64,000 nucleotides of DNA, taken from NCBI RefSeq assembly GCF_006265095.1, contig NZ_VCNK01000014.1, positions 62,001-126,000 of the forward strand, in the 5' to 3' direction. The notes under the pieces were generated by a model, which was given only the letters and a program-made list of their open reading frames with translations, was not told the origin of the DNA and ran no database searches. How positions within the stretch are numbered: position 1 is the first letter of the stretch; each line of letters starts with the position of its first letter. Position numbers and translations under genes: made by a program. Of this stretch, positions 8,441 to 17,059 are shown one piece after another. Source of the stretch: Phaeobacter sp. B1627. GTDB taxonomy: Bacteria > Pseudomonadota > Alphaproteobacteria > Rhodobacterales > Rhodobacteraceae.

Positions 8441-10069
8441 ATGGGGTGGCTGGCGGATGAAACGGGATTGGAGCGGACGGCAGCGAACTATGTGCCGCTC
8501 ACGCCCCTGTCGCACCTGCAGCGCGCGGCGCATGTTCATGCGGGCGAAACCGCGCTGGTCTACGGCCAGAGCCGGGTCAGCTATGCCCAATACCATGACC
8601 GCTGCACCCGGCTGGCGGCGGCCCTCGCGGGCATGGGGGTGACACCGGGCGATGTGGTGGCCACGATCCTGCCCAACATCCCCGCCCAGGCAGAGGCCCA
8701 TTTCGGCGTGCCTGCCTGTGGCGCGGTGCTGAACACGATCAACACCCGGCTGGATGTGGAAACGGTTGCCTATATCTTTGACCATGGCGAGGCCAAAGTG
8801 GCGCTGGTGGACAGCGAGTTCCTCACGCTCGCCGAGGCGGCCAAGGCGCAGATGGAGGGTGACGGCCCGATCCTGATCGAAGTCCCCGACGGGGAGGCCG
8901 GGATCAGCGCCAGTGGCCGCCACCCCACCTATGAGGACATCCTGGCCGAAGCCCCGCATGATTTCGACTGGATCATGCCCGAGGACGAATGGGAGAGCCT
9001 TGCGCTCAATTATACATCCGGCACCACCGGGCGGCCGAAGGGCGTGGTCTGTCATCATCGCGGCGCCTACCTGATGACCATGGGCACGGTGATTTCCTGG
9101 GGGCTGCGGATCCGTCCCGTCTATCTGACCATTGTGCCGCTGTTTCACTGCAACGGCTGGAATCACACCTGGATGATGCCGGTGCTCGGCGGCACTGTCG
9201 TCTGCTGCCGCAATATCACCGCCGAGGCGATCTACACGGCCATCGCGCAGGAGGGCGTGACCCATTTCGGCGGCGCGCCCATCGTGTTGAACATGATCGT
9301 CAACGCCAGCGATGCGGATCGACGCGCCTTTGATCATACGGTCGAGGTCTTTACCGCTGGGGCGCCCCCTGCCCCGGCCACGCTGGAAAAGATCGAGGCG
9401 CTCGGGTTTCATGTCACCCAGGTCTATGGCCTGACCGAGACCTACGGGCATGTGACCGAATGCCTGTGGAAGGACAGGGAATGGAACAGGCTGGACACCG
9501 CCGGACGCGCCGCGATCAAGGCCCGCCAGGGGGTTGCCTTTCCGATGATGGAGGCGGTCACGGTTCTCGATGACACTCTGACGCAGGTGCCCAAGGACGG
9601 GCGCACGCAGGGCCAGATCGTGATGCGCGGGAATTCCGTCATGAAGGGCTATCTGAAAAACCCCACCGCCACCGCCGAGGCCTTTGAGGGCGGATATTTC
9701 CATTCCGGCGACATCGCCGTGCAGCATCCCGACGGCTATATCCAGATCGCCGACCGGGCCAAGGACATCATCATCTCCGGCGGCGAGAATATCTCGTCTG
9801 TCGAGGTCGAGGGCGTGCTGATGGGGCATCCCGATGTCAATCTCGCGGCGGTGGTGGCGAAACCGGATGACAAATGGGGCGAGGTGCCCTGCGCCTTTGT
9901 CGAACTGAAGGCCGGTGCCCAGGTCGATGAGGCGGGGCTGATTGCCTTTGCGCGCCAGACTCTGGCCGGGTTCAAGGCGCCAAAGGCCGTCATCTTTGAG
10001 GAATTGCCAAAGACATCGACCGGGAAAATCCAGAAGTTTGAGTTGCGCAGACGGTTCAAGACCTTCTGA
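8441..10069 (+). CDS. Acyl-CoA synthetase (AMP-forming), 542 aa
   Basis: This adenylate-forming ligase activates a carboxylic acid to its CoA thioester. The AMP-binding P-loop YTSGTTGRPKGVV lies near residue 188. VYGLTETYGHV, YFHSGDIAVQHPDGY and DRAKDIIISGGENIS follow in the expected order, and the C-terminal lysine motif is KTSTGKIQKFELR. The length and the GWNHTWMMP segment recall medium-chain ligases, including the methylmercaptopropionate ligase DmdB. The ATG is preceded by ggggaggagag. The true substrate cannot be read from the sequence. Confidence 0.92.
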   Translation: MGWLADETGLERTAANYVPLTPLSHLQRAAHVHAGETALVYGQSRVSYAQYHDRCTRLAAALAGMGVTPGDVVATILPNIPAQAEAHFGVPACGAVLNTINTRLDVETVAYIFDHGEAKVALVDSEFLTLAEAAKAQMEGDGPILIEVPDGEAGISASGRHPTYEDILAEAPHDFDWIMPEDEWESLALNYTSGTTGRPKGVVCHHRGAYLMTMGTVISWGLRIRPVYLTIVPLFHCNGWNHTWMMPVLGGTVVCCRNITAEAIYTAIAQEGVTHFGGAPIVLNMIVNASDADRRAFDHTVEVFTAGAPPAPATLEKIEALGFHVTQVYGLTETYGHVTECLWKDREWNRLDTAGRAAIKARQGVAFPMMEAVTVLDDTLTQVPKDGRTQGQIVMRGNSVMKGYLKNPTATAEAFEGGYFHSGDIAVQHPDGYIQIADRAKDIIISGGENISSVEVEGVLMGHPDVNLAAVVAKPDDKWGEVPCAFVELKAGAQVDEAGLIAFARQTLAGFKAPKAVIFEELPKTSTGKIQKFELRRRFKTF

Positions 10070-10104
10070 ACACACAATAATCACCTCATATGACCATTGG
10101 GCCA

Positions 10105-10118
10105 GCAAACCGGTTTGC
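10105..10118. promoter_or_regulatory. 14-bp perfect palindrome, possible operator
   Basis: gcaaaccggtttgc lies 36 bp after the acyl-CoA ligase stop and 63 bp before the next gene. Its length and symmetry suit a dimeric repressor site, but no regulator can be named. Confidence 0.4.
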
Positions 10119-10180
10119 CGCCGGTGCCCGGCCCGTGCTAAAGCCGGTGAAGAACAAGATGGAGCAGGCAGACCGGTCTG

Positions 10181-11191
10181 ATGACGGTACTCCGTGAATT
10201 TCAGCGGCTCGAGGCGTCAGGGATCTGGCGCCCGTCGCCAGACGACCAGCGGCGGGACGTGATCGTCTCGCTTGGGGACGCGACGCTGACCATAACCGAT
10301 ATGCAGGACCGACCGCTGGCGCATTGGTCGCTGGCCGCCGTTGAACGCGCCAATCCCGGTGCCTTTCCGGCGATCTACCATCCCGATGGCGACCCCGGCG
10401 AAACGCTGGAGCTGGGCGAGGATGAGGTCACCATGCTCGACGCCATCCAGAAGGTGCAGGCCGCCATCCTGCGGGCCCGTCCCCATCCCGGTCGGCTGCG
10501 TCTCTTTGGCGGGCTGGGCGTTCTGGTGCTGGCGGTGATCCTGCTTGGCTTTGGCCTGCCCCGCACCATGCGCCAGCAGACCCTCGCGGCCGTCTCCGAC
10601 GTGCACCGCAAGGCGATTGGACAGGCCTTGCTGGGGCGGATCGAACGGGTCTCGGGTCAGGCCTGTTCAACGCCCGAGGCAGATCCGATCCTGCGGGCCC
10701 TCGCCGAGCGCGCCGGCGTGCGCCGGGTGGCGGTGATGCGCTCCGGCATTGCCGAAAGCCTGACCTTGCCCGGCGGCATCGTCCTGATCCACCGCGCCTA
10801 TGTCGAGGATTTCGAAGATCCCGCGGTCGCCGCCGGGGCCGTCCTCATCGAACGCGCCCGTACGCAAGACCATGATCCGATGGCAGAAATCCTCGATATC
10901 GGTGGCATCGTCGCGACCTTCCGGCTGCTGACCACCGGCGAAATCAAGCGCGAGACCCTCGACCGGTATTCCGAGGCGGTACTGGCCGCGCCTCGCCCTG
11001 CGGTCGCGGATGAGACCCTGCTGGCCGAATTTGCCCGCGCCGCGATCCCGTCGACGCCCTACGCCTATGCCCGCGATGTGACCGGAGAGAGCACGCTGGG
11101 CCTGATCGAGGCCGATCCGATGGCCGGTCGCGATCTGGCGCCGGTGCTCAATGACAGGGATTGGGTTCAGTTGCAGAATATCTGCGGCTGA
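10181..11191 (+). CDS. Membrane protein with M48-peptidase-like remnant, 336 aa
   Basis: A soluble N-terminal part (~100 aa) is followed by one hydrophobic membrane segment near residues 109-126 (GGLGVLVLAVILLGF). The C-terminal part contains SLTLPGGIVLIHRAYVE near residue 208. That stretch is like the LPGG element seen in M48 zinc metallopeptidases, where an HExxH helix usually follows. Here the following helix reads AAGAVLIERARTQDHD with no HExxH, so zinc protease activity is unlikely. A role as a pseudo-protease or membrane scaffold is inference. The gene stands alone. Confidence 0.7.
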   Translation: MTVLREFQRLEASGIWRPSPDDQRRDVIVSLGDATLTITDMQDRPLAHWSLAAVERANPGAFPAIYHPDGDPGETLELGEDEVTMLDAIQKVQAAILRARPHPGRLRLFGGLGVLVLAVILLGFGLPRTMRQQTLAAVSDVHRKAIGQALLGRIERVSGQACSTPEADPILRALAERAGVRRVAVMRSGIAESLTLPGGIVLIHRAYVEDFEDPAVAAGAVLIERARTQDHDPMAEILDIGGIVATFRLLTTGEIKRETLDRYSEAVLAAPRPAVADETLLAEFARAAIPSTPYAYARDVTGESTLGLIEADPMAGRDLAPVLNDRDWVQLQNICG

Positions 11192-11310
11192 CAGCGGAAC
11201 CTGTGACCGCCCACAGGACGCCGCTCGCGGGACCTGCTCTGGCCGCGCCCTGCCCACTCCCGAATGGTTGGCTCCCAACTTGGCCCCAGCTGACTGTGGA
11301 CCCGGCGATT

Positions 11311-11400
11311 TGGGTTCCAACTGACAAGACCCAAACGGCCTGAACCTGGGCTGACCGAACCTCGCCTGCCCGGATCTCGCCTGCCCGGACCTCAACTGAC
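11311..11400. repeat. 15-bp degenerate tandem repeat, about six copies
   Basis: In-phase 15-mers run tgggttccaactgac (11311), aagacccaaacggcc, tgaacctgggctgac (11341), cgaacctcgcctgcc (11356), cggatctcgcctgcc (11371), cggacctcaactgac (11386). They fill much of the 241-bp spacer between convergent genes. A 15-bp period could hint at a decayed pentapeptide-repeat reading frame on the minus strand, but no convincing gene is present. Confidence 0.7.
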
Positions 11401-11432
11401 TGGCCCCCAAATTGACGGACGGCGGGCGCTCT

Positions 11433-12869
11433 TCAGTTGCTGAGCCGTGCACCCTTGAAACCGGCCGCCTGCACCCGCCGCAACGCTTTTTGCGCACTGC
11501 CCGTATAGGGCCCGGACAGGACGACGCTATAGGTCTGACTGCCGCGTGTGACTGTTCCCAGGCGCATGATCAGGCCGGTCGCCTCGGCAAGGCTGTGCGC
11601 AACGGCTTGGGCCTCGGCAGGGTCGGCAAAGGTGGCGGCGCGGATATACCGCGCGGGCGCGGATGAGCGATCCGCTGCGGGGCGCGGCGCGCCGGCGGCA
11701 GAGCGGGTGGACAAGCGCAGCACCAGATCGCTGTCTCCATCCTGACCGGCGGCAGACCGACCGGGGGTCCCAGCCTGTGCCCCAGTCTGCACCTGTGTCT
11801 GTGGCTCTGTCTGTGTCTGGGCCAGCTCGGCGGCGTATAAACGCTGGGCCTTGCGAAGGGAGAACGGGACTTTATCCAGCGGTTGCAGCACCTGTTTGCG
11901 CGGCAGCCCGTTGGTCCAGACCTGAGCCATCTGCGCCTCTCCCGCCGCTGTATGCATGCCGCGCGACGCGCTCATGCGGTTGTCATCGCGATTGACGCGC
12001 ATATAGCCTTTCGGCACCGAGGGGCTCGCCAGCACCGCAGGCCGGATGGTCCGCTCTGCGCGATGCGGGTTCAGGCGTCCGTCCTGCCAAGCGGGCCGAT
12101 AGCCCTCCGGCACACGTACGTCTGCAAGCAAGAGGCGCTCCTCGTACAGGTGACGCGGCAGGATCCGGGTATCCGGTGTCAGCGTGCTGAGCGGATCCTC
12201 ACGCTGCGGCCCGCAGCGGACGCCGGGTCCTTTATTGATGTACTGCTGGCTCAGGGCAGAGGCTCCGGCGCAGGGGCCGGTGGCAGGGGCCGGTATCGGC
12301 TGTGGCACAGGCGCAGTGGCCGGCCGCACCGGTTGCGGCGTCGGCTGTTCTGCTGGCAGCACCCTGCGGGGCACCACTGCCGCACCGGTGGAGGTCGAGG
12401 CCGGGGTCCGTTCGGGCCTGACCGTGGTGACAGGCGGCCGCGCCGCAGCCACCCGAGCCGCCGCAGCCGCAGCCGTTGCGCCGGTCGCCGTCGCGGCCGT
12501 CGCATCCGGTGCACGGTCTTGCGCAGCTGCAGGGCCGGACACTGCCGCGGGCTCTTCGGGGGCGAGAGTGATGACATCGGGCCCTTGTTGCGAGACGGGG
12601 CGGTTCTTGGTTGTGCCCGCCACGGCGGTCGGCTCGGCTCCGCATAATTGCTGGCGCGCCCGGTTCACCCGCGGCACCCAGTTCACGTTGCCATCGACAC
12701 CGGCGCGAATAAAGATGCAGCCCTTGCTGTCCACATACTGACGCCCCTGATAGGAGGTCGGCGGAAATTCAGCAGGCTCTGCGGCGCTGCGGATGGTCTG
12801 CGCGCCAGCACCTGTGCTCAGTCCGGTCGCCAATATAATGGATACTGCCGCAATTCTTGTTATTTTCAT
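11433..12869 (-). CDS. Secreted SPOR-domain protein, 478 aa
   Basis: A signal peptide (MKITRIAAVSIILATGLSTGAGAQ) leads into a Cys-containing region. A long Ala/Pro/Thr-rich linker follows, then a C-terminal SPOR domain (ARYIRAATFADPAEAQAVAH to GPYTGSAQKALRRV, about residues 400-478). SPOR domains bind denuded septal peptidoglycan, so a role at the cell envelope or division site is likely. The ATG at 12869 was preferred over a TTG five codons upstream because the signal peptide then begins correctly. The Gln/Thr run near residue 345 is encoded by a slippery repeat. Confidence 0.85.
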   Translation of the reverse strand: MKITRIAAVSIILATGLSTGAGAQTIRSAAEPAEFPPTSYQGRQYVDSKGCIFIRAGVDGNVNWVPRVNRARQQLCGAEPTAVAGTTKNRPVSQQGPDVITLAPEEPAAVSGPAAAQDRAPDATAATATGATAAAAAARVAAARPPVTTVRPERTPASTSTGAAVVPRRVLPAEQPTPQPVRPATAPVPQPIPAPATGPCAGASALSQQYINKGPGVRCGPQREDPLSTLTPDTRILPRHLYEERLLLADVRVPEGYRPAWQDGRLNPHRAERTIRPAVLASPSVPKGYMRVNRDDNRMSASRGMHTAAGEAQMAQVWTNGLPRKQVLQPLDKVPFSLRKAQRLYAAELAQTQTEPQTQVQTGAQAGTPGRSAAGQDGDSDLVLRLSTRSAAGAPRPAADRSSAPARYIRAATFADPAEAQAVAHSLAEATGLIMRLGTVTRGSQTYSVVLSGPYTGSAQKALRRVQAAGFKGARLSN

Positions 12870-13051
12870 GGACCCGCCCCACAAGATATAGGCTCAGGAT
12901 GCCCGAAGTCCGAATCCGAGTAAAGCCGTTGGCGGCAACAATATGGCCGCGCGGACCAAATCATCGCCGTTTTGTCCCTCGTTTCGTCGCTCGGGTTTTC
13001 CCGCACCTGCAGCCCGGACCCCAGCGTCTGTTCGGACGCTCGGCAGCGGCG

Positions 13052-13684
13052 TTATTTCGTGCCGAACATCCGGTCGCCTGCATCCCCCAGACCGGGCATG
13101 ATGTAGCCCTTTTCGTTCAGCTGACGATCCAGCGAGGCCGTGACGATCGGCACATCCGGATGCGCCTCCTTCATCCGTGCGACGCCTTCGGGTGCGGCCA
13201 GCAGGCACAGGAAACGGATATCGGTCGCGCCTGCCTCTTTCAGCAGGTCGATGGCCGCAACCGAGGAATTGCCGGTGGCCAACATCGGATCCACCGCGAT
13301 CACCATCCGGTCGGAAATCTGCTGCGGCACCTTGAAGTAATACTGAACCGGCTGCATCGTCTCTTCGTCGCGGTACATGCCGACAAAGCCGACCCGCGCC
13401 GAGGGCACCAGTTCCAGCACCCCGTCCAGCATCCCGTTGCCCGCCCGCAGGATCGACACCAGCGCCAGCTTCTTGCCCGCAAGGATCGGGGCCTCCATGT
13501 CCTCCATCGGGGTCTCGATCGAGGTGGTGGTCATCGGCAGTTCGCGGGTGACCTCATAGGCCAGCAGCTGGGTGATTTCGCGCAGCAACTGGCGGAACTC
13601 CGACGTGGAGGTGGCCTTGTTGCGCATGATTGTCAGCTTGTGCTGCACCAGCGGGTGGTCAACGACTGTCAGGTGGTCACTCAT
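13052..13684 (-). CDS. upp: Uracil phosphoribosyltransferase
   Basis: The 210-aa enzyme converts uracil and PRPP to UMP. The PRPP-binding motif [11 protein letters not shown] lies near residue 130 and the uracil-binding C-terminal end is [18 protein letters not shown]. The start [17 protein letters not shown] is the canonical N terminus, with an Arg-rich upstream extension rejected because gaggagcgcgccc directly precedes this ATG. It is the last gene of the pyrimidine nucleoside salvage set, about 150 bp after deoB. Confidence 0.97.
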   Translation of the reverse strand: MSDHLTVVDHPLVQHKLTIMRNKATSTSEFRQLLREITQLLAYEVTRELPMTTTSIETPMEDMEAPILAGKKLALVSILRAGNGMLDGVLELVPSARVGFVGMYRDEETMQPVQYYFKVPQQISDRMVIAVDPMLATGNSSVAAIDLLKEAGATDIRFLCLLAAPEGVARMKEAHPDVPIVTASLDRQLNEKGYIMPGLGDAGDRMFGTK

Positions 13685-13790
13685 CGGGCGCGCTCCTCTT
13701 TGGCTTTTGTGTCTCATAGTCGGCAGGCCGGGAGGCAGGCAAGGTGTTTTCCCGCTCATGCCCCCGCGCCCGTCCTGTCCACCGTCCCGG

Positions 13791-13822
13791 ATTGGCCCCT
13801 GATCGGCCCCGGAGCGGCCCTG
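13791..13822. repeat. 11-bp tandem repeat between deoB and upp
   Basis: attggcccctg, atcggccccgg and agcggccctg follow one another. The repeat lies just after the deoB stop in the 154-bp spacer before upp. Confidence 0.6.
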
Positions 13823-13838
13823 TCTCACCCCCGACCAG

Positions 13839-15086
13839 CTACAGAAACGACCGCCCCGGCCCCTGTGCCGCCACCCCGAGATGCGCCGCAACCGAGGCCG
13901 CCACATCGGCAAAGGCAACCAGCCCGAGGCCCCCGGCCCCGGCGCCCGCAACCAGCACCGGCACCCGTTCGCGCGTGTGATCCGTACCCGGCCAGCTCGG
14001 GTCATTGCCGTGATCGGCGGTCAGGATCAGGAGGTCGCCCTGCCGCAGCCCGTCGATGACCCGGCCGATCTGCCCGTCGAACCACTCCAGCGCCCGGGCA
14101 TAGCCCGAGATGTCACGCCGGTGGCCATAGAGGCTGTCGAACTCGACGAAATTGGCAAATGTCAGGCTGCCGTCCTCGGCGGTCTCCACCGCATCGAGGA
14201 GATGCTCCATCAAGGTGGCATCCTCGCCTTTTTGCAGCGTGTCGATCCCCTGCATGGAGAATATGTCGCCGATCTTGCCGATGCCATGCACCCGTCCCCC
14301 TGCCGCCTGCACCCAATCGGTCAGGATCGGGGCCGGCGGGCGGATCGCAAAATCGCGCCGGTTGGCGGTGCGGGTGAAGCCGGTCTCGGGCGTTCCCACA
14401 AAGGGGCGCGCGATGACACGCCCCACCTTCATCGCATGCAGGCGCGGGGCGACGGCTTCGCAAAGCGCCAGCAGCCGGTCGAGGCCAAAGCTCTCCTCAT
14501 GGGCGGCGATCTGGAACACGCTGTCCGCAGATGTATAGCAAATCGGCCGGCCGCTCTGCATATGGGCGGCGCCAAGATCGGCAATGATGGTGGTGCCCGA
14601 CGCGTGGCAATTGCCCAAGATACCGTCCGTGCCGGCAGCCGCCGCCACATGGGCCACCAGATCCGGATCGAATGCGGCGCCGGTTTCCGGAAAATAGGTC
14701 CAGTCCCAGGGCACCGGCACCCCGGCCAGTTCCCAATGCCCCGATGGCGTATCCTTGCCCGCGCTGATCTCGGTGGCGGCGCCCCACAGACCCTCGGGCC
14801 GCGCCACCGCCGATGCGCCGCCCCGGTCCTTTGCGTCGCTCACCCCCGGTGCCGGCTGATGTGACGCCAGCTGCACCGCCGCCCCCAGCCCCAATCGCAC
14901 CAGCGTCGGGACGCGCAAGGGACCGGAGCGGCCCTCCTCTGCCCGCCCCTCGGCACAGGCCTGGGCAATATGGGCCACCGTATTGGCGCCCAGATCCGGC
15001 AGGTCCTTGTTGAAATACGCCGCCGCATCCGGCGCTCCGCCGATCCCGACAGAATCCATCACCACCAGAAAGGCGCGCGCCATCAT
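13839..15086 (-). CDS. deoB: Phosphopentomutase
   Basis: The 415-aa metalloenzyme interconverts (deoxy)ribose-1-phosphate and -5-phosphate. The N-terminal metal site [16 protein letters not shown] and the C-terminal alkaline-phosphatase-type motif [19 protein letters not shown] are visible. A GANT segment ([10 protein letters not shown]) follows the N-terminal motif as expected. The ATG overlaps the deoA stop (ATGA), which implies translational coupling. It uses the sugar phosphate released by thymidine phosphorylase. Confidence 0.97.
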   Translation of the reverse strand: MMARAFLVVMDSVGIGGAPDAAAYFNKDLPDLGANTVAHIAQACAEGRAEEGRSGPLRVPTLVRLGLGAAVQLASHQPAPGVSDAKDRGGASAVARPEGLWGAATEISAGKDTPSGHWELAGVPVPWDWTYFPETGAAFDPDLVAHVAAAAGTDGILGNCHASGTTIIADLGAAHMQSGRPICYTSADSVFQIAAHEESFGLDRLLALCEAVAPRLHAMKVGRVIARPFVGTPETGFTRTANRRDFAIRPPAPILTDWVQAAGGRVHGIGKIGDIFSMQGIDTLQKGEDATLMEHLLDAVETAEDGSLTFANFVEFDSLYGHRRDISGYARALEWFDGQIGRVIDGLRQGDLLILTADHGNDPSWPGTDHTRERVPVLVAGAGAGGLGLVAFADVAASVAAHLGVAAQGPGRSFL

Positions 15087-16387
15087 CCGATCCTTTCATG
15101 CACCAGTGGCAGCACCGACGGGGCTGCAGACGCCACGCTCACCGCCGCCCGCAAGGCCGACGCCGCCTCTTGCGCGGCCTCCGGGCGGGCGGCATGGACC
15201 CGCGCGATCACATCGCCCCGCCCCACTTTGGTCCCAAGCGGCACCACATCGGACAGACCAACCGCCGGGTCGATTCCGTCGCTTTCCACCATGCGGCCAC
15301 CGCCAAGCTGTACCACACACAGCCCGAGCGCCTCGCCGTCGATGGCGGCAACATATCCGGCTGCCTCGCTGGTCACTTCTAGAATGACCGGTGCCTCCGG
15401 CAGGAACCGCTCCCACTTGTCGGCAAATCCCAACGGGCCGCCCTGGGCCGCGACCATCCGTGCAAACCGCTCCGCAGCGCGGCCGTCCTTCAGGATCGCG
15501 GCAATCCGTGCCTCGCCCGCCTCCGCCGTTTCCGAAAGGCCCGATTTCTGCAGCACTGTCCCTGCCAGGGCCGCCGTCAAAGCGATGATCGGACTGTCCT
15601 GCCCGCTGGTCAGTGCCCGCATCACCTCGGCCACCTCCAGCGCATTGCCGAGGCTTGCAACCAAGGGCTGGTTCATATCGGTGATCAGCGCCTGTGTCGG
15701 GCAGCCCGCCGCATTGGCCGTCTCCACCAGCGAGACCGCCAGCGCCCGGGCCGCCTCCGGGGTTTTCATGAACGCGCCGGAACCGATTTTCACATCCAGC
15801 ACCAGAGCCTCGGGGCTGGCCGCGAGCTTCTTTGACAGGATCGAGGCCGTGATCAGATCGAGGCTCTCGACCGTCGCGGTGACATCGCGCACCGCATAGA
15901 GCCGCTTGTCCGCCGGCGCGATCCGGGCCGTGGCCCCGACAATGGCACAGCCCACATCGGCAATGATCTGCTGCAGACGCGCCTGGGGCACCTGGGTGCT
16001 CAGGCCGGGGATGGCTTCCAGCTTGTCCAGCGTGCCACCCGTGTGACCCAAGCCCCGCCCCGAAATCATCGGCACGAAGGCGCCGCATTCCGCCAGCGCC
16101 GGCGCCAGCAGCAGCGAGACACAATCGCCGACGCCGCCGGTGGAATGCTTGTCGACCACCGGCCCCGGCACATCCCAGTGCAGCACATCGCCACTGTCGC
16201 GCATCGCCAATGTCAGGGCGCTCCGTGCCGTGGGCGGCAACCCGTTGAGGCAGACCGCCATGGCAAACGCCCCGGCTTGTGCGTCGCTGACCTCGCCGCT
16301 GGCAAGACCCTTGGCGAACCAGATCAGCTCCTCCTCCGTGGGGACCGCCTTCTGGCGGAGCTTGGCGATCACCGCGCGTGCATCCAT
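15083..16387 (-). CDS. deoA: Thymidine phosphorylase
   Basis: The 434-aa enzyme phosphorolyses thymidine or deoxyuridine to base and deoxyribose-1-phosphate. The phosphate/substrate motif DKHSTGGVGDCVS lies near residue 80 and SGRGLGHTGGTLDKLEAIPG near 110. The start at MDARAVIAKLRQK was chosen because a ggag box precedes it; a TTG three codons upstream would overlap the cdd stop. It lies 5 bp after cdd and overlaps deoB, so all belong to one transcript. Confidence 0.96.
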   Translation of the reverse strand: MDARAVIAKLRQKAVPTEEELIWFAKGLASGEVSDAQAGAFAMAVCLNGLPPTARSALTLAMRDSGDVLHWDVPGPVVDKHSTGGVGDCVSLLLAPALAECGAFVPMISGRGLGHTGGTLDKLEAIPGLSTQVPQARLQQIIADVGCAIVGATARIAPADKRLYAVRDVTATVESLDLITASILSKKLAASPEALVLDVKIGSGAFMKTPEAARALAVSLVETANAAGCPTQALITDMNQPLVASLGNALEVAEVMRALTSGQDSPIIALTAALAGTVLQKSGLSETAEAGEARIAAILKDGRAAERFARMVAAQGGPLGFADKWERFLPEAPVILEVTSEAAGYVAAIDGEALGLCVVQLGGGRMVESDGIDPAVGLSDVVPLGTKVGRGDVIARVHAARPEAAQEAASALRAAVSVASAAPSVLPLVHERIG

Positions 16388-16392
16388 TGCCG

Positions 16393-16830
16393 TCAACTCC
16401 GTTCCATATAGCCCGCATCAAAGGCACCGGGCAAAAGGTCACCGATGGTGGTGGTCTGCTCAACCCCGTCCGTGGTCGCAAGCGTGACAGAAACATCCGT
16501 TGCGCCGAACTCCTTGAGCTTCTGCCGGCAGCCGCCGCAGGGCGGCACCGGCGCGGGGCAATCCGCGATCACATAGGCCTCGGTCAGCTGTGTCTCGCCA
16601 GCCGCCACCATCGCGGCAATCGCCCCGGCCTCGGCACAGGTGCCCTCCGGGTAGGCCACATTCTCCACGTTGCAGCCCACATAGACGGTGCCAGACGCAG
16701 CCCGGATGGCGGCGCCGACCTTGAACTTCGAATAGGGCGCATGGGCGTTTTCACGCACCGCTGCGGCACGCGCACGCAATGGGTTTTCCGGCGGGGACAG
16801 TTTATCAGCAGACATGTTATCAGCAGGCAT
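16393..16830 (-). CDS. cdd: Cytidine deaminase
   Basis: This 145-aa zinc enzyme deaminates cytidine and deoxycytidine. The catalytic motif is NVENVAYPEGTCAEAGAI (zinc Cys and proton-shuttle Glu), and the other zinc ligands are in PVPPCGGCRQKL. The N terminus shows a duplicated five-residue unit, MPADN-MSADK, encoded by a 15-bp tandem repeat, so two ATG codons in frame could start translation. A ggag box favours the first. It is the first gene of cdd-deoA-deoB-upp. Confidence 0.95.
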   Translation of the reverse strand: MPADNMSADKLSPPENPLRARAAAVRENAHAPYSKFKVGAAIRAASGTVYVGCNVENVAYPEGTCAEAGAIAAMVAAGETQLTEAYVIADCPAPVPPCGGCRQKLKEFGATDVSVTLATTDGVEQTTTIGDLLPGAFDAGYMERS

Positions 16831-16867
16831 GGGCACACTCCATTTTCAGATTCTCCATTTTCAGATT
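16802..16867. repeat. Two 15-bp tandem repeats spanning the cdd start
   Basis: ttatcagcagacatg / ttatcagcaggcatg (16802-16831) duplicates the cdd start codon and its next four codons. Immediately adjacent, ctccattttcagatt occurs twice without mismatch (16838-16852, 16853-16867) in the 5' untranslated region and includes the ggag complement used by the first start. Confidence 0.85.
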
Positions 16868-16942
16868 TGAGCACCATTTGAGCGCCAGGGGGCGGAGGCG
16901 CGCCGTCGGGCTTTGAAACTTGCCATCCGTTCTTGCCGATCC

Positions 16943-16956
16943 TGACCAATTGGTCA
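16943..16956. promoter_or_regulatory. 14-bp palindrome upstream of cdd operon, candidate GntR-type operator
   Basis: tgaccaattggtca is perfectly symmetric and lies 113 bp upstream of the cdd start, in the spacer after the VOC-cupin gene. The GGTC/GACC half-sites are like those of GntR-family regulators. It most plausibly controls the nucleoside salvage operon. The regulator gene is not in the window. Confidence 0.5.
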
Positions 16957-17029
16957 AATGTGATCTGCCCTCTCTGGGGTCGGTCTGGGGCCTGCCGCCT
17001 CCGGTTGCCTCCCCTCTGCGCAGCGCAGC

Positions 17030-17059
17030 CCTGTCTCACTCAAGCCTGTCTCGCTCAAG
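17030..17059. repeat. 15-bp tandem repeat running into a stop codon
   Basis: cctgtctcactcaag and cctgtctcgctcaag follow directly. The second copy contains the stop codon of the VOC-cupin gene (17055-17057, minus strand). Confidence 0.8.
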
